Part shown: piece by piece, positions 1 to 13,599 of the stretch
How the letters are laid out: the number at the start of each line of letters is the position of its first letter
Position numbering within the stretch: position 1 is the first letter of the stretch
Assembly: GCA_932294295.1 (NCBI GenBank)
Contig: OW028580.1
Location: 10,197,374-10,261,373 of the forward strand
From: Alitta virens
Lineage: Eukaryota; Annelida; Polychaeta; Phyllodocida; Nereididae
Reading direction: 5' to 3'
Length of the DNA stretch: 64,000 bases
Made by a program: the position numbers and the translations under genes
Notes under the pieces: generated by a model
What the model saw: the letters and a program-made list of their open reading frames with translations, nothing else
Database searches by the model: none
Told to the model about the DNA's origin: nothing

Positions 1-1
1 G

Positions 2-24
2 TTTGTTGTTCACACTTTTTTTGG
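2..24 (+). repeat. Reference 23-bp unit (GG form)
   Basis: A clean example of the commonest long form: TTTGTTGTTCACAC at 2-15, T7 at 16-22, GG at 23-24. It is followed directly by identical units at 25-47 and 48-70, so the exact 23-bp period can be read without alignment. The second G is what separates the 23-bp from the 22-bp form. Confidence 0.95.
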
Positions 25-410
25 TTTGTTGTTCACACTTTTTTTGGTTTGTTGTTCACACTTTTTTTGGTTTGTTGCTCACACTTTTTTTGGTTTGTTG
101 TTCACACTTTGTTTGGTTTGTTGTTCACACTTTGTTTGTTTGTTGTTCACACATTTTTTGTTTGTTGTTTACACTTTGTTTGTTGTTCACACATTTTTTG
201 GTTTATTGTTCACACTTTGTTTGTTGTTCACACTTTTTTTGGTTTGTTGTTCACACTTTTTTTGTTTGTTGTTCACACTTTTTTTGTTTGTTGTTCACAC
301 TTTTTTTGGTTTATTGTTCACACTTTTTTTGGTTTGTTGTTCACACTTTTTTTGTTTGTTGTTCACACATTTTTTGTTTGTTGTTTACACTTTTTTTGTT
401 TGTTGTTCAC

Positions 411-907
411 ACATTTTATGTTTGTTCTTTACACTTTGTTTGTTGTTCACACTTTTTTTGGTTTGTTGTTCACACTTTTTTTGTTGTTCACACTTTGTTT
501 GTTTGTTGTTCACACTTTTTTTGTTTGTTGTTCACACTTTGTTTGTTTGTTGTTCACACATTTTTTGTTTGTTGTTCACACTTTTTTTGGTTTCATGTTC
601 ACACTTTGTTTGTTTGTTGTTCACACATTTTTTGTTTGTTGTTTACACTTTTTTTGTTTGTTGTTCACACATTTTTTGGTTTATTGTTCACACTTTGTTT
701 GTTTGTTGTTCACACTTTGTTTGTTTGTTGTTCACACTTTGTTTGTTGTTCACACTTTGTTTGTTTGTTGTTCACACTTTTTTTGTTTGTTGTTCACACT
801 TTTTTTGGTTTGTTGTTCACACTTTTTTTGTTTGTTGTTCACACTTTGTTTGTTGTTCACACTTTGTTTGTTTGATGTTCACACTTTTTTTGGTTTGTTG
901 TTCTCAA
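411..907. repeat. Module II copy 1
   Basis: Starts with ACATTTTATG followed by TTTGTTCTTTACAC, includes a TTCATG unit (CATG at 594), and ends at TTCTCAA at 901. The 490-bp start-to-TTCTCAA spacing is the commonest for this module. Confidence 0.9.
831..848 (+). repeat. Reference 18-bp short unit
   Basis: Here TTTGTTGTTCACAC is followed by only TTTG, giving an 18-bp unit, four bases shorter than the adjacent 22-bp unit at 849-870 (TTTGTTGTTCACAC plus TTTGTTTG). The short form is widespread and always arises by loss of one four-base step, either from TTTGTTTG or by joining T7 directly to GTTGTT. It is a fixed alternative length and not random slippage. Confidence 0.9.
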
Positions 908-2830
908 TTTTTTTGGTTTGTTGTTCACACTTTTTTTGTTTGTTGTGCACACTTTTTTTGTTTGTTGTTCACACTTTTTTTGGTTTATTGTTCACACTTT
1001 TTTTGGTTTGTTGTTCACACTTTTTTTGTTTGTTGTTCACACTTTGTTTGTTGTTCACACTTTGTTTGTTTGTTGTTCACACTTTTTTTGTTTGTTGTTC
1101 ACACTTTGTTTGTTTGTTGTTCACACATTTTTTGTTTGTTGTTCACACTTTTTTTGGTTTCTTGTTCACACTTTGTTTGTTTGTTGTTCACACATTGTTT
1201 GTTTGTTGTTTACACTTTTTTTGTTTGTTGTTCACACATTTTTTGTTTGTTGTTTACACTTTGTTTGTTGTTCACACTTTTTTTGGTTTGTTGTTCACAC
1301 TTTTTTTGGTTTGTTGTTCACACTTTTTTTGGTTTGTTGCTCACACTTTTTTTGGTTTGTTGTTCACACTTTTTTTGGTTTGTTGTTCACACTTTGTTTG
1401 TTTGTTGTTCACACATTTTTTGTTTGTTGTTTACACTTTGTTTGTTGTTCACACATTTTTTGGTTTATTGTTCACACTTTGTTTGTTGTTCACACTTTTT
1501 TTGGTTTGTTGTTCACACATTTTTTGGTTTGTTGTTCACACTTTTTTTGGTTTGTTGTTCGCACATTTTTTGGTTTGTTGTTCACACTTTTTTTGGTTTG
1601 TTGTTCACACTTTTTTTGGTTTGTTGTTCACACTTTTTTTGTTGTTCACACTTTGTTTGTTTGTTGTTCACACTTTTTTTGGTTTCTTGTTCACACTTTG
1701 TTTGTTTGTTGTTCACACATTTTTTGTTTGTTGTTTACACTTTTTTTGTTTGTTGTTCACACATTTTTTGTTTGTTGTTTACACTTTGTTTGTTGTTCAC
1801 ACTTTTTTTGGTTTGTTGTTCACACTTTTTTTGGTTTGTTGTTCACACTTTTTTTGGTTTGTTGCTCACACTTTTTTTGGTTTGTTGTTCACACTTTTTT
1901 TGGTTTGTTGTTCACACTTTGTTTGTTTGTTTTTCACACATTTTTTGTTTGTTGTTTACACTTTGTTTGTTGTTCACACATTTTTTGGTTTATTGTTCAC
2001 ACTTTGTTTGTTGTTCACACTTTTTTTGGTTTGTTGTTCACACATTTTTTGGTTTGTTGTTCACACTTTTTTTGGTTTGTTGTTCGCACATTTTTTGGTT
2101 TGTTGTTCACACATTTTTTGGTTTGTTGTTCGCACATTTTTTGGTTTGTTGTTCACACTTTGTTTGTTTGTTGTTCACACTTTTTTTGGTTTCTTGTTCA
2201 CATTTTGTTTGTTTGTTGTTCACACATTTTTTGTTTGTTGTTTACACTTTTTTTGTTTGTTGTTCACACATTTTTTGTTTGTTGTTTACACTTTGTTTGT
2301 TGTTCACACTTTTTTTGGTTTGTTGTTCACACTTTTTTTGGTTTGTTGTTCACACTTTTTTTGGTTTGTTGCTCACACTTTTTTTGGTTTGTTGTTCACA
2401 CTTTTTTTGGTTTGTTGTTCACACTTTGTTTGTTTGTTTTTCACACATTTTTTGTTTGTTGTTTACACTTTGTTTGTTGTTCACACATTTTTGTTTGTTG
2501 TTTACACTTTGTTTGTTGTTCACACTTTTTTTGGTTTGTTGTTCACACTTTTTTTGGTTTGTTGTTCACACTTTTTTTGGTTTGTTGCTCACACTTTTTT
2601 TGGTTTGTTGTTCACACTTTGTTTGGTTTGTTGTTCACACTTTGTTTGTTTGTTGTTCACACATTTTTTGTTTGTTGTTTACACTTTGTTTGTTGTTCAC
2701 ACATTTTTTGGTTTATTGTTCACACTTTGTTTGTTGTTCACACTTTTTTTGGTTTGTTGTTCACACTTTTTTTGTTTGTTGTTCACACATTTTTTGTTTG
2801 TTGTTTACACTTTTTTTGTTTGTTGTTCAC

Positions 2831-3411
2831 ACATTTTATGTTTGTTCTTTACACTTTGTTTGTTGTTCACACTTTTTTTGGTTTGTTGTTCACACTTTTT
2901 TTGTTGTTCACACTTTGTTTGTTTGTTGTTCACACTTTTTTTGTTTGTTGTTCACACTTTGTTTGTTTGTTGTTCACACATTTTTTGTTTGTTGTTCACA
3001 CTTTTTTTGGTTTCATGTTCACACTTTGTTTGTTTGTTGTTCACACATTTTTTGTTTGTTGTTTACACTTTTTTTGTTTGTTGTTCACACATTTTTTGGT
3101 TTATTGTTCACACTTTGTTTGTTTGTTGTTCACACTTTGTTTGTTTGTTGTTCACACTTTGTTTGTTGTTCACACTTTGTTTGTTTGTTGTTCACACTTT
3201 GTTTGTTTGTTGTTCACACTTTGTTTGTTTGTTGTTCACACTTTGTTTGTTGTTCACACTTTGTTTGTTTGTTGTTCACACTTTTTTTGTTTGTTGTTCA
3301 CACTTTTTTTGGTTTGTTGTTCACACTTTTTTTGTTTGTTGTTCACACTTTGTTTGTTGTTCACACTTTGTTTGTTTGTTGTTCACACTTTTTTTGGTTT
3401 GTTGTTCTCAA
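2831..3411. repeat. Module II copy 2 (long form)
   Basis: ACATTTTATG at 2,831, TTCTCAA at 3,405. The 574-bp spacing is 84 bp more than standard, exactly three 22-bp units plus one 18-bp unit, visible as extra TTTGTTT-type units at about 3,180-3,260. Confidence 0.88.
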
Positions 3412-5156
3412 TTTTTTTGGTTTGTTGTTCACACTTTTTTTGTTTGTTGTGCACACTTTTTTTGTTTGTTGTTCACTTTTTTTGGTTTATTGTTCACACT
3501 TTTTTTGGTTTGTTGTTCACACTTTTTTTGTTTGTTGTTCACACTTTGTTTGTTGTTCACACTTTGTTTATTTGTTGTTCACACTTTTTTTGTTTGTTGT
3601 TCACACTTTGTTTGTTTGTTGTTCACACATTTTTTGTTTGTTGTTCACACTTTTTTTGGTTTCTTGTTCACACTTTGTTTGTTTGTTGTTCACACATTGT
3701 TTGTTTGTTGTTTACACTTTTTTTGTTTGTTGTTCACACATTTTTTGTTTGTTGTTTACACTTTGTTTGTTGTTCACACTTTTTTTGGTTTGTTGTTCAC
3801 ACTTTTTTTGGTTTGTTGTTCACACTTTTTTTGGTTTGTTGCTCACACTTTTTTTGGTTTGTTGTTCACACTTTTTTTGGTTTGTTGTTCACACTTTGTT
3901 TGTTTGTTGTTCACACATTTTTTGTTTGTTGTTTACACTTTGTTTGTTGTTCACACATTTTTTGGTTTATTGTTCACACTTTGTTTGTTGTTCACACTTT
4001 TTTTGGTTTGTTGTTCACACATTTTTTGGTTTGTTGTTCACACTTTTTTTGGTTTGTTGTTCGCACATTTTTTGGTTTGTTGTTCACACTTTTTTTGGTT
4101 TGTTGTTCACACTTTTTTTGGTTTGTTGTTCACACTTTTTTTGTTGTTCACACTTTGTTTGTTTGTTGTTCACACTTTTTTTGGTTTCTTGTTCACACTT
4201 TGTTTGTTTGTTGTTCACACATTTTTTGTTTGTTGTTTACACTTTTTTTGTTTGTTGTTCACACATTTTTTGTTTGTTGTTTACACTTTGTTTGTTGTTC
4301 ACACTTTTTTTGGTTTGTTGTTCACACTTTTTTTGGTTTGTTGTTCACACTTTTTTTGGTTTGTTGCTCACACTTTTTTTGGTTTGTTGTTCACACTTTT
4401 TTTGGTTTGTTGTTCACACTTTGTTTGTTTGTTTTTCACACATTTTTTGTTTGTTGTTTACACTTTGTTTGTTGTTCACACATTTTTTGGTTTATTGTTC
4501 ACACTTTGTTTGTTGTTCACACTTTTTTTGGTTTGTTGTTCACACATTTTTTGGTTTGTTGTTCACACTTTTTTTGGTTTGTTGTTCGCACATTTTTTGG
4601 TTTGTTGTTCACACATTTTTTGGTTTGTTGTTCGCACATTTTTTGGTTTGTTGTTCACACTTTGTTTGTTTGTTGTTCACACTTTTTTTGGTTTCTTGTT
4701 CACACTTTGTTTGTTTGTTGTTCACACATTTTTTGTTTGTTGTTTACACTTTTTTTGTTTGTTGTTCACACATTTTTTGTTTGTTGTTTACACTTTGTTT
4801 GTTGTTCACACTTTTTTTGGTTTGTTGTTCACACTTTTTTTGTTTGTTGTTTACACTTTGTTTGTTGTTCACACATTTTTTGGTTTATTGTTCACACTTT
4901 GTTTGTTGTTCACACTTTTTTTGGTTTGTTGTTCACACATTTTTTGGTTTGTTGTTCACACTTTTTTTGGTTTGTTGTTCGCACATTTTTTGGTTTGTTG
5001 TTCACACTTTTTTTGGTTTGTTGTTCACACTTTTTTTGGTTTGTTGTTCACACTTTTTTTGGTTTGTTGTTCACACTTTTTTTGTTGTTCACACTTTGTT
5101 TGTTTGTTGTTCACACTTTGTTTGTTGTTCACACTTTGTTTGTTTGTTGTTCACAC

Positions 5157-5560
5157 TTTTTTTTTTTTTTGTTCACACTTTTTTTGGTTTGTTGTTCACA
5201 CTTTTTTTGTTTGTTGTTCACACTTTGTTTGTTGTTCACACTTTGTTTGTTTGTTGTTCACACTTTGTTTGTTTGTTGTTCACACTTTTTTTGTTTGTTG
5301 TTCACACTTTGTTTGTTTGTTGTTCACACATTTTTTGTTTGTTGTTCACACTTTTTTTGGTTTCATGTTCACACTTTGTTTGTTTGTTGTTCACACATTT
5401 TTTGTTTGTTGTTTACACTTTTTTTGTTTGTTGTTCACACATTTTTTGGTTTATTGTTCACACTTTGTTTGTTTGTTGTTCACACTTTGTTTGTTTGTTG
5501 TTCACACTTTGTTTGTTGTTCACACTTTGTTTGTTTGTTGTTCACACTTTTTTTGGTTAG
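5157..5560. repeat. Module I copy 1
   Basis: T14 at 5,157-5,170; TTCATG core (CATG) at 5,364; GGTTAG with TAG at 5,558-5,560. At 404 bp it is one 22-bp unit shorter than most module I copies, the loss falling after the CATG. Confidence 0.88.
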
Positions 5561-6704
5561 TTGTTCACACTTTTTTTGTTTGTTGTTCACACTTTTTTTG
5601 TTGTTCACACTTTGTTTGTTTGTTGTTCACACTTTTTTTGTTTGTTGTTCACACTTTGTTTGTTTGTTGTTCACACATTTTTTGTTTGTTGTTCACACTT
5701 TTTTTGGTTTCTTGTTCACACTTTGTTTGTTTGTTGTTCACACATTTTTTGTTTGTTGTTTACACTTTTTTTGTTTGTTGTTCACACATTTTTTGGTTTA
5801 TTGTTCACACTTTGTTTGTTTGTTGTTCACACTTTTTTTGGTTTGTTGTTCACACATTTTTTGGTTTGTTGTTCACACTTTTTTTGGTTTGTTGTTCACA
5901 CTTTTTTTGGTTTGTTGTTCACACTTTTTTTGGTTTGTTGTTCACACTTTTTTTGGTTTATTGTTCACACTTTTTTTGGTTTGTTGTTCACACTTTTTTT
6001 GTTTGTTGTTCACACTTTGTTTGTTGTTCACACTTTGTTTGTTTGTTGTTCACACATTTTTTGTTTGTTGTTCACACTTTGTTTGTTTGTTGTTCACACA
6101 TTTTTTGTTTGTTGTTCACACTTTTTTTGGTTTCTTGTTCACACTTTGTTTGTTTGTTGTTCACACATTGTTTGTTTGTTGTTTACACTTTTTTTGTTTG
6201 TTGTTCACACATTTTTTGTTTGTTGTTTACACTTTGTTTGTTGTTCACACTTTTTTTGGTTTGTTGTTCACACTTTTTTTGGTTTGTTGTTCACACTTTT
6301 TTTGGTTTGTTGCTCACACTTTTTTTGGTTTGTTGTTCACACTTTTTTTGGTTTGTTGTTCACACTTTGTTTGTTTGTTGTTCACACATTTTTTGTTTGT
6401 TGTTTACACTTTGTTTGTTGTTCACACATTTTTTGGTTTATTGTTCACACTTTGTTTGTTGTTCACACTTTTTTTGGTTTGTTGTTCACACTTTGTTTGT
6501 TGTTCACACTTTTTTTGGTTTGTTGTTCGCACATTTTTTGGTTTGTTGTTCACACTTTTTTTGGTTTGTTGTTCACACTTTTTTTGGTTTGTTGTTCACA
6601 CTTTTTTTGGTTTGTTGTGCACACTTTTTTTGTTGTTCACACTTTGTTTGTTTGTTGTTCACACTTTGTTTGTTGTTCACACTTTGTTTGTTTGTTGTTC
6701 ACAC

Positions 6705-7129
6705 TTTTTTTTTTTTTTTTCACACTTTTTTTGGTTTGTTGTTCACACTTTTTTTGTTTGTTGTTCACACTTTGTTTGTTGTTCACACTTTGTTTGTTTG
6801 TTGTTCACACTTTGTTTGTTTGTTGTTCACACTTTTTTTGTTTATTGTTCACACTTTGTTTGTTTGTTGTTCACACATTTTTTGTTTGTTGTTCACACTT
6901 TTTTTGGTTTCATGTTCACACTTTGTTTGTTTGTTGTTCACACATTTTTTGTTTGTTGTTTACACTTTTTTTGTTTGTTGTTCACACATTTTTTGGTTTA
7001 TTGTTCACACTTTGTTTGTTTGTTGTTCACACTTTGTTTGTTTGTTGTTCACACTTTGTTTGTTGTTCACACTTTGTTTGTTTGTTGTTCACACTTTTTT
7101 TGTTTGTTGTTCACACTTTTTTTGGTTAG
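6705..7129. repeat. Module I copy 2
   Basis: T16 at 6,705-6,720 runs straight into CACAC, so the usual GTT after the T run is missing. TAG at 7,127-7,129. A private TTTATTG unit lies near 6,841. Confidence 0.88.
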
Positions 7130-7450
7130 TTGTTCACACTTTTTTTGTTTGTTGTTCACACTTTGTTTGTTGTTCACACTTTGTTTGTTTGTTGTTCACA
7201 CTTTTTTTGTTTGTTGTTCACACTTTGTTTGTTTGTTGTTCACACATTTTTTGTTTGTTGTTTACACTTTGTTTGTTGTTCACACATTTTTTGGTTTATT
7301 GTTCACACTTTGTTTGTTGTTCACACTTTTTTTGGTTTGTTGTTCACACATTTTTTGGTTTGTTGTTCACACTTTTTTTGGTTTGTTGTTCGCACATTTT
7401 TTGGTTTGTTGTTCACACTTTTTTTGGTTTGTTGTTCACACTTTTTTTGG

Positions 7451-8240
7451 TTTGCTGTTCACACTTTTTTTGTTGTTCACACTTTGTTTGTTTGTTGTTC
7501 ACACTTTTTTTGTTTGTTGTTCACACTTTGTTTGTTTGTTGTTCACACATTTTTTGTTTGTTGTTTACACTTTGTTTGTTGTTCACACATTTTTTGGTTT
7601 ATTGTTCACACTTTGTTTGTTGTTCACACTTTTTTTGGTTTGTTGTTCACACATTTTTTGGTTTGTTGTTCACACTTTTTTTGGTTTGTTGTTCGCACAT
7701 TTTTTGGTTTGTTGTTCACACTTTTTTTGGTTTGTTGTTCACACTTTTTTTGGTTTGCTGTTCACACTTTTTTTGTTGTTCACACTTTGTTTGTTTGTTG
7801 TTCACACTTTTTTTGTTTGTTGTTCACACTTTGTTTGTTTGTTGTTCGCACATTTTTTGTTTGTTGTTCACACTTTTTTTGGTTTCTTGTTCACACTTTG
7901 TTTGTTTGTTGTTCACACATTTTTTGTTTGTTGTTTACACTTTTTTTGTTTGTTGTTCACACATTTTTGTTTGTTGTTTACACTTTGTTTGTTGTTCACA
8001 CTTTTTTTGGTTTGTTGTTCACACTTTTTTTGGTTTGTTGTTCACACTTTTTTTGGTTTGTTGTTCACACTTTTTTTGGTTTGTTGTTCACACTTTTTTT
8101 GGTTTGTTGCTCACACTTTTTTTGGTTTGTTGTTCACACTTTGTTTGGTTTGTTGTTCACACTTTGTTTGTTTGTTGTTCACACATTTTTTGTTTGTTGT
8201 TTACACTTTGTTTGTTGTTCACACTTTTTTTGGTTTGCTG
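7451..8240. repeat. Local direct duplications marked by TTTGCTG
   Basis: The rare TTTGCTG unit occurs at 7,451, 7,754 and 8,234, spaced 303 and 480 bp. Each is followed by the same series (T7 joined directly to GTTGTT, then TTTGTTT-type units), and the DNA between the first two is duplicated. These sub-kilobase duplications are smaller than the module-scale ones. Confidence 0.8.
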
Positions 8241-8876
8241 TTCACACTTTTTTTGTTGTTCACACTTTGTTTGTTTGTTGTTCACACTTTTTTTGTTTGT
8301 TGTTCACACTTTGTTTGTTTGTTGTTCGCACATTTTTTGTTTGTTGTTCACACTTTTTTTGGTTTCTTGTTCACACTTTGTTTGTTTGTTGTTCACACAT
8401 TTTTTGTTTGTTGTTTACACTTTTTTTGTTTGTTGTTCACACATTTTTGTTTGTTGTTTACACTTTGTTTGTTGTTCACACTTTTTTTGGTTTGTTGTTC
8501 ACACTTTTTTTGGTTTGTTGTTCACACTTTTTTTGGTTTGTTGCTCACACTTTTTTTGGTTTGTTGTTCACACTTTGTTTGGTTTGTTGTTCACACTTTG
8601 TTTGTTTGTTGTTCACACATTTTTTGTTTGTTGTTTACACTTTGTTTGTTGTTCACACATTTTTTGGTTTATTGTTCACACTTTGTTTGTTGTTCACACT
8701 TTTTTTGGTTTGTTGTTCACACTTTTTTTGTTTGTTGTTCACACTTTTTTTGTTTGTTGTTCACACTTTTTTTGGTTTATTGTTCACACTTTTTTTGGTT
8801 TGTTGTTCACACTTTTTTTGTTTGTTGTTCACACATTTTTTGTTTGTTGTTTACACTTTTTTTGTTTGTTGTTCAC

Positions 8877-9373
8877 ACATTTTATGTTTGTTCTTTACAC
8901 TTTGTTTGTTGTTCACACTTTTTTTGGTTTGTTGTTCACACTTTTTTTGTTGTTCACACTTTGTTTGTTTGTTGTTCACACTTTTTTTGTTTGTTGTTCA
9001 CACTTTGTTTGTTTGTTGTTCACACATTTTTTGTTTGTTGTTCACACTTTTTTTGGTTTCATGTTCACACTTTGTTTGTTTGTTGTTCACACATTTTTTG
9101 TTTGTTGTTTACACTTTTTTTGTTTGTTGTTCACACATTTTTTGGTTTATTGTTCACACTTTGTTTGTTTGTTGTTCACACTTTGTTTGTTTGTTGTTCA
9201 CACTTTGTTTGTTGTTCACACTTTGTTTGTTTGTTGTTCACACTTTTTTTGTTTGTTGTTCACACTTTTTTTGGTTTGTTGTTCACACTTTTTTTGTTTG
9301 TTGTTCACACTTTGTTTGTTGTTCACACTTTGTTTGTTTGATGTTCACACTTTTTTTGGTTTGTTGTTCTCAA
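8877..9373. repeat. Module II copy 3
   Basis: ACATTTTATG at 8,877, TTCTCAA at 9,367, standard 490-bp spacing. Partner of copy 1 at offset 8,466. Confidence 0.9.
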
Positions 9374-11296
9374 TTTTTTTGGTTTGTTGTTCACACTTTT
9401 TTTGTTTGTTGTGCACACTTTTTTTGTTTGTTGTTCACACTTTTTTTGGTTTATTGTTCACACTTTTTTTGGTTTGTTGTTCACACTTTTTTTGTTTGTT
9501 GTTCACACTTTGTTTGTTGTTCACACTTTGTTTGTTTGTTGTTCACACTTTTTTTGTTTGTTGTTCACACTTTGTTTGTTTGTTGTTCACACATTTTTTG
9601 TTTGTTGTTCACACTTTTTTTGGTTTCTTGTTCACACTTTGTTTGTTTGTTGTTCACACATTGTTTGTTTGTTGTTTACACTTTTTTTGTTTGTTGTTCA
9701 CACATTTTTTGTTTGTTGTTTACACTTTGTTTGTTGTTCACACTTTTTTTGGTTTGTTGTTCACACTTTTTTTGGTTTGTTGTTCACACTTTTTTTGGTT
9801 TGTTGCTCACACTTTTTTTGGTTTGTTGTTCACACTTTTTTTGGTTTGTTGTTCACACTTTGTTTGTTTGTTGTTCACACATTTTTTGTTTGTTGTTTAC
9901 ACTTTGTTTGTTGTTCACACATTTTTTGGTTTATTGTTCACACTTTGTTTGTTGTTCACACTTTTTTTGGTTTGTTGTTCACACATTTTTTGGTTTGTTG
10001 TTCACACTTTTTTTGGTTTGTTGTTCGCACATTTTTTGGTTTGTTGTTCACACTTTTTTTGGTTTGTTGTTCACACTTTTTTTGGTTTGTTGTTCACACT
10101 TTTTTTGTTGTTCACACTTTGTTTGTTTGTTGTTCACACTTTTTTTGGTTTCTTGTTCACACTTTGTTTGTTTGTTGTTCACACATTTTTTGTTTGTTGT
10201 TTACACTTTTTTTGTTTGTTGTTCACACATTTTTTGTTTGTTGTTTACACTTTGTTTGTTGTTCACACTTTTTTTGGTTTGTTGTTCACACTTTTTTTGG
10301 TTTGTTGTTCACACTTTTTTTGGTTTGTTGCTCACACTTTTTTTGGTTTGTTGTTCACACTTTTTTTGGTTTGTTGTTCACACTTTGTTTGTTTGTTTTT
10401 CACACATTTTTTGTTTGTTGTTTACACTTTGTTTGTTGTTCACACATTTTTTGGTTTATTGTTCACACTTTGTTTGTTGTTCACACTTTTTTTGGTTTGT
10501 TGTTCACACATTTTTTGGTTTGTTGTTCACACTTTTTTTGGTTTGTTGTTCGCACATTTTTTGGTTTGTTGTTCACACATTTTTTGGTTTGTTGTTCGCA
10601 CATTTTTTGGTTTGTTGTTCACACTTTGTTTGTTTGTTGTTCACACTTTTTTTGGTTTCTTGTTCACATTTTGTTTGTTTGTTGTTCACACATTTTTTGT
10701 TTGTTGTTTACACTTTTTTTGTTTGTTGTTCACACATTTTTTGTTTGTTGTTTACACTTTGTTTGTTGTTCACACTTTTTTTGGTTTGTTGTTCACACTT
10801 TTTTTGGTTTGTTGTTCACACTTTTTTTGGTTTGTTGCTCACACTTTTTTTGGTTTGTTGTTCACACTTTTTTTGGTTTGTTGTTCACACTTTGTTTGTT
10901 TGTTTTTCACACATTTTTTGTTTGTTGTTTACACTTTGTTTGTTGTTCACACATTTTTGTTTGTTGTTTACACTTTGTTTGTTGTTCACACTTTTTTTGG
11001 TTTGTTGTTCACACTTTTTTTGGTTTGTTGTTCACACTTTTTTTGGTTTGTTGCTCACACTTTTTTTGGTTTGTTGTTCACACTTTGTTTGGTTTGTTGT
11101 TCACACTTTGTTTGTTTGTTGTTCACACATTTTTTGTTTGTTGTTTACACTTTGTTTGTTGTTCACACATTTTTTGGTTTATTGTTCACACTTTGTTTGT
11201 TGTTCACACTTTTTTTGGTTTGTTGTTCACACTTTTTTTGTTTGTTGTTCACACATTTTTTGTTTGTTGTTTACACTTTTTTTGTTTGTTGTTCAC

Positions 11297-11877
11297 ACAT
11301 TTTATGTTTGTTCTTTACACTTTGTTTGTTGTTCACACTTTTTTTGGTTTGTTGTTCACACTTTTTTTGTTGTTCACACTTTGTTTGTTTGTTGTTCACA
11401 CTTTTTTTGTTTGTTGTTCACACTTTGTTTGTTTGTTGTTCACACATTTTTTGTTTGTTGTTCACACTTTTTTTGGTTTCATGTTCACACTTTGTTTGTT
11501 TGTTGTTCACACATTTTTTGTTTGTTGTTTACACTTTTTTTGTTTGTTGTTCACACATTTTTTGGTTTATTGTTCACACTTTGTTTGTTTGTTGTTCACA
11601 CTTTGTTTGTTTGTTGTTCACACTTTGTTTGTTGTTCACACTTTGTTTGTTTGTTGTTCACACTTTGTTTGTTTGTTGTTCACACTTTGTTTGTTTGTTG
11701 TTCACACTTTGTTTGTTGTTCACACTTTGTTTGTTTGTTGTTCACACTTTTTTTGTTTGTTGTTCACACTTTTTTTGGTTTGTTGTTCACACTTTTTTTG
11801 TTTGTTGTTCACACTTTGTTTGTTGTTCACACTTTGTTTGTTTGTTGTTCACACTTTTTTTGGTTTGTTGTTCTCAA
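11297..11877. repeat. Module II copy 4 (long form)
   Basis: ACATTTTATG at 11,297, TTCTCAA at 11,871. Same 84-bp expansion as at 2,831, so the expansion predates the 8,466-bp duplication. Confidence 0.88.
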
Positions 11878-13599
11878 TTTTTTTGGTTTGTTGTTCACAC
11901 TTTTTTTGTTTGTTGTGCACACTTTTTTTGTTTGTTGTTCACTTTTTTTGGTTTATTGTTCACACTTTTTTTGGTTTGTTGTTCACACTTTTTTTGTTTG
12001 TTGTTCACACTTTGTTTGTTGTTCACACTTTGTTTATTTGTTGTTCACACTTTTTTTGTTTGTTGTTCACACTTTGTTTGTTTGTTGTTCACACATTTTT
12101 TGTTTGTTGTTCACACTTTTTTTGGTTTCTTGTTCACACTTTGTTTGTTTGTTGTTCACACATTGTTTGTTTGTTGTTTACACTTTTTTTGTTTGTTGTT
12201 CACACATTTTTTGTTTGTTGTTTACACTTTGTTTGTTGTTCACACTTTTTTTGGTTTGTTGTTCACACTTTTTTTGGTTTGTTGTTCACACTTTTTTTGG
12301 TTTGTTGCTCACACTTTTTTTGGTTTGTTGTTCACACTTTTTTTGGTTTGTTGTTCACACTTTGTTTGTTTGTTGTTCACACATTTTTTGTTTGTTGTTT
12401 ACACTTTGTTTGTTGTTCACACATTTTTTGGTTTATTGTTCACACTTTGTTTGTTGTTCACACTTTTTTTGGTTTGTTGTTCACACATTTTTTGGTTTGT
12501 TGTTCACACTTTTTTTGGTTTGTTGTTCGCACATTTTTTGGTTTGTTGTTCACACTTTTTTTGGTTTGTTGTTCACACTTTTTTTGGTTTGTTGTTCACA
12601 CTTTTTTTGTTGTTCACACTTTGTTTGTTTGTTGTTCACACTTTTTTTGGTTTCTTGTTCACACTTTGTTTGTTTGTTGTTCACACATTTTTTGTTTGTT
12701 GTTTACACTTTTTTTGTTTGTTGTTCACACATTTTTTGTTTGTTGTTTACACTTTGTTTGTTGTTCACACTTTTTTTGGTTTGTTGTTCACACTTTTTTT
12801 GGTTTGTTGTTCACACTTTTTTTGGTTTGTTGCTCACACTTTTTTTGGTTTGTTGTTCACACTTTTTTTGGTTTGTTGTTCACACTTTGTTTGTTTGTTT
12901 TTCACACATTTTTTGTTTGTTGTTTACACTTTGTTTGTTGTTCACACATTTTTTGGTTTATTGTTCACACTTTGTTTGTTGTTCACACTTTTTTTGGTTT
13001 GTTGTTCACACATTTTTTGGTTTGTTGTTCACACTTTTTTTGGTTTGTTGTTCGCACATTTTTTGGTTTGTTGTTCACACATTTTTTGGTTTGTTGTTCG
13101 CACATTTTTTGGTTTGTTGTTCACACTTTGTTTGTTTGTTGTTCACACTTTTTTTGGTTTCTTGTTCACACTTTGTTTGTTTGTTGTTCACACATTTTTT
13201 GTTTGTTGTTTACACTTTTTTTGTTTGTTGTTCACACATTTTTTGTTTGTTGTTTACACTTTGTTTGTTGTTCACACTTTTTTTGGTTTGTTGTTCACAC
13301 TTTTTTTGTTTGTTGTTTACACTTTGTTTGTTGTTCACACATTTTTTGGTTTATTGTTCACACTTTGTTTGTTGTTCACACTTTTTTTGGTTTGTTGTTC
13401 ACACATTTTTTGGTTTGTTGTTCACACTTTTTTTGGTTTGTTGTTCGCACATTTTTTGGTTTGTTGTTCACACTTTTTTTGGTTTGTTGTTCACACTTTT
13501 TTTGGTTTGTTGTTCACACTTTTTTTGTTGTTCACACTTTGTTTGTTTGTTGTTCACACTTTGTTTGTTGTTCACACTTTGTTTGTTTGTTGTTCACAC

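Larger units (their letters stand above)
1..5594. repeat. 8,466-bp-offset duplication, copy 1
   Basis: This block reappears at 8,467-14,058. The marker variants line up at one offset: ACATTTTATG at 411 and 8,877, and at 2,831 and 11,297; TTCTCAA at 901 and 9,367, and at 3,405 and 11,871. All four pairs are 8,466 bp apart. The shared GTTCACTTT deletion near 3,475 and 11,941 also matches. Near 5.0 kb this copy has one extra 23-bp unit, and past the T run one fewer 22-bp unit, than copy 2. The match stops after the GGTTAG at 5,558. Base 1 already matches copy 2, so the left limit lies outside the window. It holds two module II blocks and one module I block. Confidence 0.88.
5595..8466. repeat. 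Intervening array between the 8,466-bp copies
   Basis: Only 18/22/23-bp units are present. The block holds a module I copy at 6,705-7,129 and a cluster of local duplications marked by the rare TTTGCTG unit at 7,451, 7,754 and 8,234. From 7,130 the order of unit types differs from that after the other GGTTAG markers, so this part is a rearranged junction. No gene or unique sequence is seen. Confidence 0.85.

Noticed and set aside
411..434. Match to yeast replication-origin (ACS) consensus in TTTTATGTTTG
   Set aside because: Ten of eleven positions match by chance in T-rich DNA. There is no flanking origin structure and the match is just the module II start variant.
5157..5170. Long T runs as transcription terminators or poly(A) tails of retroposed elements
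   Set aside because: The runs sit at a fixed place in a tandem module with repeat units on both sides. There is no hairpin, no element body and no target-site duplication.
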